This document shows, one piece after another, positions 25,138 to 32,837 of a stretch of 51,204 bases of DNA. How positions within the stretch are numbered: position 1 is the first letter of the stretch; each line of letters opens with the position of its first letter. Source of the stretch: RGIG2945 sp045540355 (GTDB lineage Bacteria; Bacillota; Clostridia; Oscillospirales; Acutalibacteraceae). Both the position numbers and the translations under genes were made by a program. The stretch lies in contig JAZQHB010000011.1 of assembly GCA_045540355.1 (NCBI GenBank), forward strand, positions 1 through 51,204, written 5' to 3'. Under the pieces are notes generated by a model. The model was given only the letters and a program-made list of their open reading frames with translations. It did not search any database and was not told the origin of the DNA.

Positions 25138-26057
25138 TGGGAAGAATTAGTATAGGTTACCTCACTAAAGAGGGTTTTAAAAACACCTGGGTAAACAGAT
25201 TGATGTCAACAGCATCAGTTGCAGTTCTGATGTCTTGCCTTGTTATGGTGGGTGTTGCACTTATGTTACTTGCAAATATACAGGAAGTAACGAAAGGCTT
25301 TGAAGATCAGAATGTTATCATGGTTTTTATTGAAGACGATGCAACACAGGCACAGATTGACAAGCTTAAAGGCGATATTCACAGTACCGATAATGTTGAA
25401 GCTTGTGTGTTTGTATCCAAAGAAGAAGCTTTCAAAGGTTATAAAGAAAACTTAGGTTCCGCTGAAGAGCTTTTTGATGATGAAAGTGACAATCCGCTTC
25501 CTGATGCTTATAAAGTAACGCTGAAAGACTTGGGCAAGTTTGATTCAACCGTTGAAGCCCTCAAAAAATTGGACAGCGTATCAGGACTGCGTGAAAACCG
25601 TGAGGTTGCAAAGAAGATAATGCAGATGAGTGATGCTCTCACTTATGCAAGCGTTGGTATTATTGCAATACTTCTTCTTGTTTCACTCTTTATCATTTCA
25701 AACACAATCAGAATTACAATGTATAACAGAAAGCTTGAAATCAACATCATGAAATCAGTCGGTGCAACAGATTGGTTCATTCGTTGGCCGTTCATGGTTG
25801 AAGGTATGGTCTTGGGTATGATTTCCAGCGTGCTCGCGGTAGGACTTGTATGGGTAATATATGAATTTGCAATTAAGCGAATTATGGAAGTATTTTATAC
25901 CGTTCTTGACACAAATGTTGTACCGTTTACACAGTATGTTCTTCCGATGCTTATCGGATTTATCGTGGTCGGTGTAGTTATCGGCTCAATCGGAAGTGCA
26001 TTCTCAATCAAAAAGTATCTTAAGGAACAGGAAAGCATCACGGAGTTAGAAGAATAA
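25137..26057 (+). CDS. ftsX: cell division permease-like protein FtsX
   Basis: The 306-aa product has the FtsX layout: a cytoplasmic N-terminus (GYLTKEGFKNTWVNRLMSTASV) and TM1 (about 25-48). A large extracellular domain follows (about 50-165; VMVFIEDDATQAQIDKLK ... PDAYKVTLKD). Then come three TM segments with the conserved MYNRKLEINIMKSVGATDWFIRWPF loop. The outer domain is what usually contacts the coiled-coil hydrolase. It ends 21 bases before the first M23 hydrolase gene, in one transcript with ftsE. Confidence 0.95.
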   Translation: MGRISIGYLTKEGFKNTWVNRLMSTASVAVLMSCLVMVGVALMLLANIQEVTKGFEDQNVIMVFIEDDATQAQIDKLKGDIHSTDNVEACVFVSKEEAFKGYKENLGSAEELFDDESDNPLPDAYKVTLKDLGKFDSTVEALKKLDSVSGLRENREVAKKIMQMSDALTYASVGIIAILLLVSLFIISNTIRITMYNRKLEINIMKSVGATDWFIRWPFMVEGMVLGMISSVLAVGLVWVIYEFAIKRIMEVFYTVLDTNVVPFTQYVLPMLIGFIVVGVVIGSIGSAFSIKKYLKEQESITELEE

Positions 26058-26078
26058 AGTTTCAAAAGAGGTGTTATT

Positions 26079-27422
26079 GTGAAAAGGTTTATTTCATCGT
26101 TATTAGCGGTTGCGTTGATATTCGGAGTTTTGGTTTTCCCCGGTGTGGATGTTGCGGCTAAAACACTTGAAGACTATAACGATGAATATGATGAACTTGA
26201 ACAAAGCCTTAAAGAGAAGGAAGATAAATTAGCACAGGCTCAACAGGAAATTGAAGACAGTGAAGCCTATGTTGAAGCACTTAATTCACAGATAGATAAA
26301 GTTGAACGGCAGATAGAACTGCTTGAAGAAAGAATTTCTCTTCTGAATGATGACATAGAAGTTCAGACTAAAAGCATTGAAAAGCTTGAGGTTGAAATAG
26401 CAAAGTTTGATGCTGAAATAGAAGCCCTTGAAAAAGAAATCACAAAAGCAAAGAATGAGCTTGATGCAACATTTACACAGTTGAAGGACAGACTCAGAGC
26501 TTCATACATTTCAGGCGAATCTTCGACAATGGAGCTGCTTCTCACATCAAAGGATGTTTCAACATTTCTTGTGCGTGCCGAATATATCAAGCGTACTGCT
26601 GAAAATGACGAAAAACTCATGGCAAAAATTGAGGAACAGATAGATGAACTTAATGTGCTTGAAAATGAGGTAAAAGTTCAGAGAAAAGCGGTAGCTGATA
26701 AAAAGGCTGTACATGAAAAAGAAAAGGAAGAGTTGGTTTCAAGTCAGAATGACCTGAAATCCTCTGTAAGTGTTCTCGAAACAAAACAAAACGATTTGGG
26801 TGTAAAGAGAACAGAGGCAGGTCTGTTGCTTGAAAAGCTCGATAAAGACAGTGCGGCTTACAAGGAACAGATTGCCCAGATTGAAGATGACATGAACAGT
26901 ATAGAGGCTCTTATTCGCCAATATTCTTCAAGCGGCTCAGGCACATTACCTGAAATTGATTTTCCGACAGGCGGTACGGTAGGGGACGGCTTGTTTGAAC
27001 CCAACTCGAAGGGTTGGTTATGGCCGGTTAAAGCAAAAGGTATGCAGGTCTGCTCTCCTTACGGAATGAGATGGCATCCGGTATATGGCGGATACAGAAT
27101 GCATACGGGCGTTGATATTGACAGTAGCCTCGGAAACGCTTATGTCCGTCGCAAGCCCATAGTTGCTTCAAAAGCAGGAACTGTTACTTACAGCGGCTGG
27201 AACGGCGGCTACGGTAAGTGTGTCATCGTTGACCACGGCAGCGGAATTTCAACGCTTTATGCACACTGCGACGAGTTGACAGTAAACAGCGGACAGTATG
27301 TTCAGCAGGGTCAGACCATTGCTCTTTTGGGAACGACAGGTACCTCGACAGGTGAACATCTTCATTTTGAAGTACGAGTAAACGGCAATCATACGAATCC
27401 CATGAATTATATTTCTCTGTAA
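26079..27422 (+). CDS. secreted coiled-coil M23 peptidoglycan hydrolase (FtsEX partner, copy 1)
   Basis: The 447-aa product has a signal peptide (MKRFISSLLAVALIFGVLVFPGVDVAA). A long coiled coil follows (about 30-290, in two arms interrupted by SGESSTMELLLTSKDVSTFLVRAEYIKRTAE), then a Ser/Gly linker and a C-terminal M23 zinc endopeptidase domain (about 315-447). The domain has the expected ligands: HTGVDID, the HGSG...YAHCD strand and HLHFEV. This is the EnvC/CwlO/PcsB-like plan in which FtsEX relieves coiled-coil auto-inhibition. GTG start with AAGAGGTG upstream. A paralogue follows 54 bases later. Confidence 0.92.
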   Translation: MKRFISSLLAVALIFGVLVFPGVDVAAKTLEDYNDEYDELEQSLKEKEDKLAQAQQEIEDSEAYVEALNSQIDKVERQIELLEERISLLNDDIEVQTKSIEKLEVEIAKFDAEIEALEKEITKAKNELDATFTQLKDRLRASYISGESSTMELLLTSKDVSTFLVRAEYIKRTAENDEKLMAKIEEQIDELNVLENEVKVQRKAVADKKAVHEKEKEELVSSQNDLKSSVSVLETKQNDLGVKRTEAGLLLEKLDKDSAAYKEQIAQIEDDMNSIEALIRQYSSSGSGTLPEIDFPTGGTVGDGLFEPNSKGWLWPVKAKGMQVCSPYGMRWHPVYGGYRMHTGVDIDSSLGNAYVRRKPIVASKAGTVTYSGWNGGYGKCVIVDHGSGISTLYAHCDELTVNSGQYVQQGQTIALLGTTGTSTGEHLHFEVRVNGNHTNPMNYISL

Positions 27423-27476
27423 TTTTATTTGCGGCAAGTATTATGCAGAGTAGTGAATAAAAGAGAGGAAAAAACA

Positions 27477-28817
27477 ATGAAAAGATTTATTTCATCTTTG
27501 CTGGTGCTTACACTGTCATTCGGAATATTACTTTTTCCGGGTGTAGCAGATGTAGCAGAAGCAAAGACACTTGAAGATTATAATGAAGAATACGAAGATC
27601 TCGAACAAGAGCTCAAAGAAAAAGAAGAAAAGTTAGAAGCAGTTGAGCAGGGAATCAAAGATAAGGAAAACTATGTTTCTCAGCTTAATGCACAGATAAA
27701 CGATATTCAGAAGCAGGTTGATATTGTTAACGGAAGAATAGCACTTCTTAATGACAATATACAGGAACAGAATGAAAAAATTGAAAAGCTTGAGGCTGAA
27801 ATTCTCGAGTACAATATCCAGATTAAAAATCTTGATAAAGAAATCGAAACAAACACAGCCGAGATGGAAAAAACCTTTGAACAACTCAAAGAAAGACTCA
27901 GAGCTTCATACATTTCGGGTGAATCCTCAACATTAGAATTACTTCTTACATCAGAAGATGTTTCGACCTTTCTTGTGCGTGCTGAATATATCAAGCGTAC
28001 CGCAGAAGGCGACAAAGAAATAATGAAAACCATCGAAACTCAGATTGAAGAGCTTAAAGACCTTGAAGCTGAAGTTAAGGTGCAGAGGAAAGCGGTAGCA
28101 GATAAAAAGGCAACACATGAAACTGAAAAAGCTGAGTTGGTTGAACATCAGAAGGATCTTAGTTCTGCAGCAAAAGTTCTCGAAAACAAGCAAAAGGCTT
28201 TATCAGATAAGAAAACTACGGCAGCATCAATGATTGATGAGCTTGATAAGGAAAGTTCAGCGTACAAGAATCAGATTGCTCTGATTGAAGCAGATATGCT
28301 TGAGGTTGACAGACTTATTCAGCAAATCACTTCATCTTCGTCATCGGGCAGCAGTTCAAATAACTCAAGCTCAGGTACAGTAAATAATAATGCGGCAAAA
28401 CCAAACTCAGGCGGCTGGGTATGGCCGGTAGCAATGTCCGGAACATATATATCCTCGCCTTACGGTTACAGATATCACCCGATTACAGGTGCGTACAGAA
28501 TGCATACAGGTATTGATATTTCTGCAGGCGGTATTCACGGCAAGCCCATTGTAGCGTCTAAAGCAGGTACCGTTATTTATACAAACTGGGGCTACGGCGG
28601 CGGATACGGAAACTATGTAATAGTTGACCATGGCGGCGGATATACAACACTTTACGCACATTGCAATTCCTTGGCAGTAAGCACGGGACAGTATGTAGCT
28701 CAGGGACAGACTATTGCCTATGTAGGAACAACAGGTGCGTCGACAGGACCGCATCTTCACTTTGAAGTAAGAATCAACGGTAGTCACACAAACCCGAGTA
28801 ATTATGTATCGCAATAA
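27477..28817 (+). CDS. secreted coiled-coil M23 peptidoglycan hydrolase (copy 2)
   Basis: The 446-aa product is a close paralogue of the gene before it: signal peptide MKRFISSLLVLTLSFGILLFPG, coiled coil, the nearly identical central block around SGESSTLELLLTSEDVS, a Ser/Asn-rich linker (about 300-320) and an M23 domain with HTGIDIS, YAHCN and HLHFEV. I start at ATG 27477 (AGAGG upstream), which aligns with copy 1; an upstream in-frame ATG at 27429 adds 16 unrelated residues. The two M23 domains differ more than the coiled coils. This suggests duplication with division of labour, for example between septal and lateral wall. Confidence 0.92.
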   Translation: MKRFISSLLVLTLSFGILLFPGVADVAEAKTLEDYNEEYEDLEQELKEKEEKLEAVEQGIKDKENYVSQLNAQINDIQKQVDIVNGRIALLNDNIQEQNEKIEKLEAEILEYNIQIKNLDKEIETNTAEMEKTFEQLKERLRASYISGESSTLELLLTSEDVSTFLVRAEYIKRTAEGDKEIMKTIETQIEELKDLEAEVKVQRKAVADKKATHETEKAELVEHQKDLSSAAKVLENKQKALSDKKTTAASMIDELDKESSAYKNQIALIEADMLEVDRLIQQITSSSSSGSSSNNSSSGTVNNNAAKPNSGGWVWPVAMSGTYISSPYGYRYHPITGAYRMHTGIDISAGGIHGKPIVASKAGTVIYTNWGYGGGYGNYVIVDHGGGYTTLYAHCNSLAVSTGQYVAQGQTIAYVGTTGASTGPHLHFEVRINGSHTNPSNYVSQ

Positions 28818-28902
28818 TAGGAGCGATTATAATTTCTGAAAAAACAGAATAACTTACAACCCCTTTGCATAGTATATATCACAATGGCAAGGGGGTCTGT
28901 AT

Positions 28903-29640
28903 GTGTTTACGATATTGCAGATTGAGGAAAAAACAACCGGATTTTTTCTGAGAATCAAGGAAAAAATTCGACCGACAAAGCCTTCTTTACAAAGAGTTGA
29001 GATCAAAAACGGTGCTCCGTTTTTTATATTGAGAATTATCAGAGAAAAGGGCAAAATTCCGTGGGATAAGGTATCTTATCATGCGGGGAGAACTGCAAAA
29101 CGGTTGCTTATTCCCGACGGTATTGAACCACCGGATAACAGCGGAATAACTCCGTATACACCTGAATATCTTCCTTTTATAATTCTTTTTAATACCGCAC
29201 TGAAGAATATAAAAAATGATTTATCAGAGCCGAATTTGAGAAAGCTTACGGTGGTTGATAAAAGGGGAATACTTGCAAAACATATCAAAAAGGCGGTTGA
29301 CATAATCGGTGAAATTACCGTAGTTACGGACAACCGTGAACGATATGAGGTGATGGCGGAGAATATTCTGAAAGAAACAGGTGCAATAATCAGAATAGTT
29401 GATGAACCTGACCGTTTTGCAAATTATCTGATAGCGGAAAATATCTGCGATATCCATACACAAGCAAGGGTTTTTTGCTTAGATCATGAAAATGTCAAAG
29501 CGGACGATATTTTCAGACTTGAAAATATAAGCTTGCCCCCTGAATATGAAGAACTCAGACCTGTTTCAATAAGTGCAATCACCTTTGCCTCGGCACTTTA
29601 TGAGATGTGCGGAGTCAGGAGGCTTGAGGATTTGGCTTGA
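28903..29640 (+). CDS. hypothetical protein (245 aa)
   Basis: Cytoplasmic, no signal peptide or membrane span. GTG start with AAGGGGG 7 bases upstream. Residues about 115-180 read as alternating strands and helices (KLTVVDKRGILAKHIKKAVDII, then EITVVTDNRERYEVMAENILKETGAIIRIVDEP), resembling a Rossmann-like fold but without a clear GxGxxG. The N-terminal 90 aa are basic. I do not recognise the family. It lies between the M23 genes and greA on the same strand; its partners are not evident. Confidence 0.65.
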   Translation: MFTILQIEEKTTGFFLRIKEKIRPTKPSLQRVEIKNGAPFFILRIIREKGKIPWDKVSYHAGRTAKRLLIPDGIEPPDNSGITPYTPEYLPFIILFNTALKNIKNDLSEPNLRKLTVVDKRGILAKHIKKAVDIIGEITVVTDNRERYEVMAENILKETGAIIRIVDEPDRFANYLIAENICDIHTQARVFCLDHENVKADDIFRLENISLPPEYEELRPVSISAITFASALYEMCGVRRLEDLA

Positions 29641-29712
29641 CAGAAAGATTTAAGTTTAATATAATAACAATAATGCCTGATTTTAAATAGGCGTGAAAGG
29701 AAATGAATTAAG

Positions 29713-30183
29713 ATGGCAAGGGAAATTTTGTTGACAGCTGAAGGAAAAGTAAAGCTTGAACAAGAACTTCACCAATTAAAAACAACCGGCAGAGATGAGA
29801 TTGCCGAAAAAATCAAGGTTGCTCGTTCATTCGGAGATTTGTCCGAAAACAGCGAATATGATGAAGCTAAAAATGAGCAGGGTAAGCTTGAAGCTCGTAT
29901 CATTGAGCTTGAAGAAACCTTACGCAATGCAACGATTATTGATGAAAGTGAAATGAACAATGAAACAGTTCATGCAGGCTCAAAGGTTACAATCAAAAAT
30001 CTTGCAAACGGTATGACAATGACATACAGAATCCTCGGCGAAACCGAAGCAAATCCCGCAGCAGGAATAATTTCTGCACAGTCACCCATCGCAAAAGGAT
30101 TGTTGGGTCATAAAGCAGGCGAAACGGTTGAGATTGATGTACCGGCAGGTAAAGTTTCATTTGAAATCGTTGAAATCGCATAA
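29713..30183 (+). CDS. greA: transcription elongation factor GreA
   Basis: GreA rescues backtracked RNA polymerase by stimulating transcript cleavage. The 156-aa product has the antiparallel coiled coil (residues 1-75) with the acidic tip (DLSENSEYDEAKNEQ, the D and E that reach the active site). The C-terminal FKBP-like domain shows GSKVTIKNL and SPIAKGLLGHKAGETVEI. ATG with AAAGGA upstream. The greA-lysS order is common in Firmicutes. Confidence 0.97.
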   Translation: MAREILLTAEGKVKLEQELHQLKTTGRDEIAEKIKVARSFGDLSENSEYDEAKNEQGKLEARIIELEETLRNATIIDESEMNNETVHAGSKVTIKNLANGMTMTYRILGETEANPAAGIISAQSPIAKGLLGHKAGETVEIDVPAGKVSFEIVEIA

Positions 30184-30200
30184 TTTAATCAGGAAAATCA

Positions 30201-30254
30201 GCGGACTAACGCAGTGAAAGACCCGACAAGTCGGGGTCTCAGGTGTCTGTCCGC
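30201..30254 (+). promoter_or_regulatory. nested hairpins between greA and lysS
   Basis: Outer arms gcggac (30201-30206) and gtccgc (30249-30254) enclose an inner hairpin (agacccga / tcggggtct, 30219-30239), followed by actttt. It may be the greA terminator or a lysS leader structure. No T-box features such as the specifier loop or the tRNA-pairing TGGNACC box were seen. Confidence 0.5.
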
Positions 30255-30286
30255 ACTTTTGATATATTTGAAAGGATTGGTACAAA

Positions 30287-31798
30287 ATGGCTGACGAAAA
30301 AGTAATGCCTCAGCAGGAAGAACAAGAAGAACAGGTACAGGATATAAACGAGTTAAGACAAATCAGACTTGATAAGCTCGCAAAGCTTCAAGAGGCAGGT
30401 AAAGACCCGTTTGAAATCACATTAGCAGAACAGACAATTACTTCAGCGGAAATCGTTGACCGTTTTGAAGAGCTTGAAAATACAGATGTCAGCATCTGCG
30501 GCAGAATTATGACATGGCGTGATATGGGTAAGGCTAACTTTATCGATATCCGTGACCGTGCAGGCAGAATGCAGATTTATGTGAGAATCAATGACATCGG
30601 TGAAGAGCAGTTTGCTGAATTCAAGACTTGGGATATCGGTGATATCGTAGAAGTCAAGGGCTTTGTTTTCAGAACACGCAGAGGTGAAATTTCCGTTCAC
30701 GCAAAGGGAATCAAGCTTCTCACAAAGTCATTGCTTCCGCTTCCCGAAAAATTCCACGGACTCAAAGACACAGATACACGCTACCGTCAGAGATACCTTG
30801 ACCTCATTATGAACCCCGAGGTTAAGGATACATTCTACAAGCGTTCAAGAATTATAACAGAAATCAGAAAATTCCTTGATTCAGAGAATTTCATCGAGGT
30901 TGAAACACCTATCCTCGTTTCAAATGCAGGCGGTGCGGCAGCTCGTCCGTTCCTCACACATCATAATGCATTGAACGAAGATTTCAAGCTTCGTATTTCT
31001 CTTGAGCTTTACCTCAAACGACTTATTGTTGGCGGTATGGAAAGAGTTTATGAAATAGGAAGAGTTTTCAGAAACGAAGGTCTTGATACCCGTCATAACC
31101 CCGAATTCACACTCATGGAGCTCTATCAGGCTTATACAGATTACAACGGAATGATGGATTTGACAGAAAATCTTTTCCGTCATGTTACACAGGCGGTTTT
31201 GGGTACAACAACAATCGTTTACAACGGTGTTGAAATGGACCTCGGCAAACCCTTTGAAAGAATTACAATGGTTGATGCTGTTAAGAAATATGCAGGCGTT
31301 GACTGGAACGAAGTTGAAACTCTTGAAGATGCAAGAGCTTTGGCAGACAAGCACCATGTTGAATATGAAAAGAGACACGGCAAGGGCGATATTCTCGCAT
31401 TATTCTTTGAAGAATTTGCAGAAGAACACCTCATTCAGCCGACATTCGTAATGGATCATCCGATCGAGATTTCTCCGCTTACAAAGAAAAAGCCGGGCAA
31501 CCCCGACTATGTTGAGCGTTTTGAGTTCTTTATGAACGGTTGGGAAATGGCAAACGCTTATTCAGAGCTTAATGACCCGATCGACCAGAGAGAACGATTC
31601 AAGGCACAGGAAGCATTGCTTGCACAGGGCGACGAAGAAGCTAACACAACAGACGAAGACTTCCTCAAAGCTCTTGAATACGGTATGCCCCCGACGGGTG
31701 GTATCGGCTACGGTATCGACCGCCTCACAATGCTCCTCACAGACTCCGCTGCAATCCGCGACGTACTCTTATTCCCCACAATGAAACCTCTCGACTAA
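30287..31798 (+). CDS. lysS: lysyl-tRNA synthetase (class II)
   Basis: The 503-aa product has the OB-fold anticodon domain (SICGRIMTWRDMGKANFIDIRDRAGRMQIYV, about 65-95), class II motif 1 (RSRIITEIRKFLDSENFIEVETPIL), motif 2 (RVFRNEGLDTRHNPEFTLMELYQAY) and motif 3 (GIGYGIDRLTMLLTDSAAIRDVLLFPTMKP). The last seven codons lie across the left junction of the integrated element. The native last codons are now at 51054-51077. Both encode PTMKPLD-stop, with CTCGAC here and CTTGAT there. The protein is therefore unchanged, but its own terminator has been displaced. Confidence 0.97.
   Translation: MADEKVMPQQEEQEEQVQDINELRQIRLDKLAKLQEAGKDPFEITLAEQTITSAEIVDRFEELENTDVSICGRIMTWRDMGKANFIDIRDRAGRMQIYVRINDIGEEQFAEFKTWDIGDIVEVKGFVFRTRRGEISVHAKGIKLLTKSLLPLPEKFHGLKDTDTRYRQRYLDLIMNPEVKDTFYKRSRIITEIRKFLDSENFIEVETPILVSNAGGAAARPFLTHHNALNEDFKLRISLELYLKRLIVGGMERVYEIGRVFRNEGLDTRHNPEFTLMELYQAYTDYNGMMDLTENLFRHVTQAVLGTTTIVYNGVEMDLGKPFERITMVDAVKKYAGVDWNEVETLEDARALADKHHVEYEKRHGKGDILALFFEEFAEEHLIQPTFVMDHPIEISPLTKKKPGNPDYVERFEFFMNGWEMANAYSELNDPIDQRERFKAQEALLAQGDEEANTTDEDFLKALEYGMPPTGGIGYGIDRLTMLLTDSAAIRDVLLFPTMKPLD
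31773..31791. repeat. attL core (left direct repeat, inside lysS)
   Basis: tccccacaatgaaacctct, identical to 51052-51070. Similarity continues as c/t-ga-c/t-taat, the lysS stop. It stands about 1.05 kb from the integrase gene. Confidence 0.88.
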
Positions 31799-31882
31799 TA
31801 AAACCCTTTATTTATGCGGGTTTTCGGGGTTTTGAAAGTGTCAAAAAAGGTAATTTACACACGGTTTAGGAATTATCCTGAC

Positions 31883-31893
31883 ACAATATGAGA
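31883..31893. repeat. possible integrase arm site near attL
   Basis: acaatatgaga, repeated exactly at 50949-50959 near attR. Also ggttttcggg occurs near both ends (about 31813 and 50991). Such short repeats flanking the cores are candidate arm-type binding sites for the integrase N-terminal domain. Confidence 0.45.
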
Positions 31894-31908
31894 ACTTATT
31901 AAAGTTTT

Positions 31909-31944
31909 AGCAGGTATCAAAGTGATTTGATACCTGCTTTTTTA
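31909..31944 (+). terminator. intrinsic terminator at the left end of the element
   Basis: A perfect 13-bp stem (agcaggtatcaaa) with GTGA loop is followed by TTTTTT. It replaces the native lysS terminator on the rightward strand and overlaps the stop of the leftward nucleotidyltransferase-like gene. Confidence 0.9.
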
Positions 31945-32589
31945 ATCTTTATTCTTCTGCCATATTTCGTGAATGGTTTCTGCAAAGATTGTTCTTGAAT
32001 GTTTATTAGGGTTATCGTTTGTGTTCTTCTTGTATAAATAATATTTACGAACCTGTTGCCATAATCCCTGTTCTTTGATCCATTTGATTTTGGCGGGTAA
32101 CTTCATATATCCTTTGGGTTGATATTCCCACGAGTAACTGTTTTGCTTTTTATTATAACGGATATATTGCTGCCTTCCGTCACCGCATTCGTATATAATA
32201 CAGAAATCGCAACTATGTAGAATACGGGAGTTTATTCTATCCTTAACCTTAATTGTGAGAACACGAGTTGAGTCCTCTGTGTAATCATATCCGAAAATAG
32301 AATATCCATAGGGATTAGTAACTCTATCAAGACCTTTATGAAGAATGTTTCGTATTTCTTCGGCGGAATAGTTTTCATCGGGGTCATTAACTTCGATATT
32401 CACATCAAAATCAAAGCCAGTATTAGAATTTCGGTCACGGGTTATCATCTTTCGCTTACTACTTCCTACGAAGTGGTATTGGAAGGTGAATTCATCTCGA
32501 ACTTCATCTTGTAGTCTATGGATAATTTCGAACAACTCGTCTCTAATGGGTTCCCATTCTTGATTAGAAACATATTCAAAATCGTGCAT
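31942..32589 (-). CDS. nucleotidyltransferase-like protein (215 aa)
   Basis: Residues about 42-70 read VGSSKRKM ... GFDFDVNIEV, the Gly-Ser helix followed by a strand with D-x-D that marks DNA polymerase beta-type nucleotidyltransferases. A third acidic residue fits at CDFCIIYE (about 128). The C-terminal part is basic and aromatic (KLPAKIKWIKEQGLWQQVRKYYLYKK). The family includes CCA-adding, antibiotic-modifying, toxin-type and cyclic-oligonucleotide-making enzymes. The spacing between GS and DxD is longer than in classical MNT toxins, and I cannot name the reaction. It is the outermost gene of the element, leftward, with its own RBS (AAGGAGG) and no obvious partner gene. Confidence 0.6.
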   Translation of the reverse strand: MHDFEYVSNQEWEPIRDELFEIIHRLQDEVRDEFTFQYHFVGSSKRKMITRDRNSNTGFDFDVNIEVNDPDENYSAEEIRNILHKGLDRVTNPYGYSIFGYDYTEDSTRVLTIKVKDRINSRILHSCDFCIIYECGDGRQQYIRYNKKQNSYSWEYQPKGYMKLPAKIKWIKEQGLWQQVRKYYLYKKNTNDNPNKHSRTIFAETIHEIWQKNKD

Positions 32590-32808
32590 AACTATAATGC
32601 CTCCTTTCGTTCAAAATTAAATCATTACAGTATACCACTAAAATTTCTCTTGTCAATAGTTTTATTATAACATTTTATTGCGAGAATTTCCACCCATCCA
32701 TCCTCTTTGCATAATTCATAAAGAAGTTAATAGATGAATTTAAGAATATTTTGTGGTGCTTTTTATTGCCCATATAATATTCTATTTTAAGGGTTAAAGA
32801 AAAAGGAT

Positions 32809-32832
32809 GGGTGGACGGGAAATCGTCCACCC
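32809..32832 (-). terminator. terminator of the integrase operon
   Basis: The 8-bp stem gggtggac / gtccaccc is followed on the minus strand by atcctttttcttt. A further inverted pair, ccacccatcc (about 32691) and ggatgggtgg (about 32805), could form an alternative larger fold. Confidence 0.7.
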
Positions 32833-32837
32833 AAAAA

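Noticed and set aside
30184..30286. T-box riboswitch for lysS
   Set aside because: The spacer is only about 100 bases and lacks the tRNA-pairing TGGNACC box and specifier stem; it contains a simple nested hairpin.
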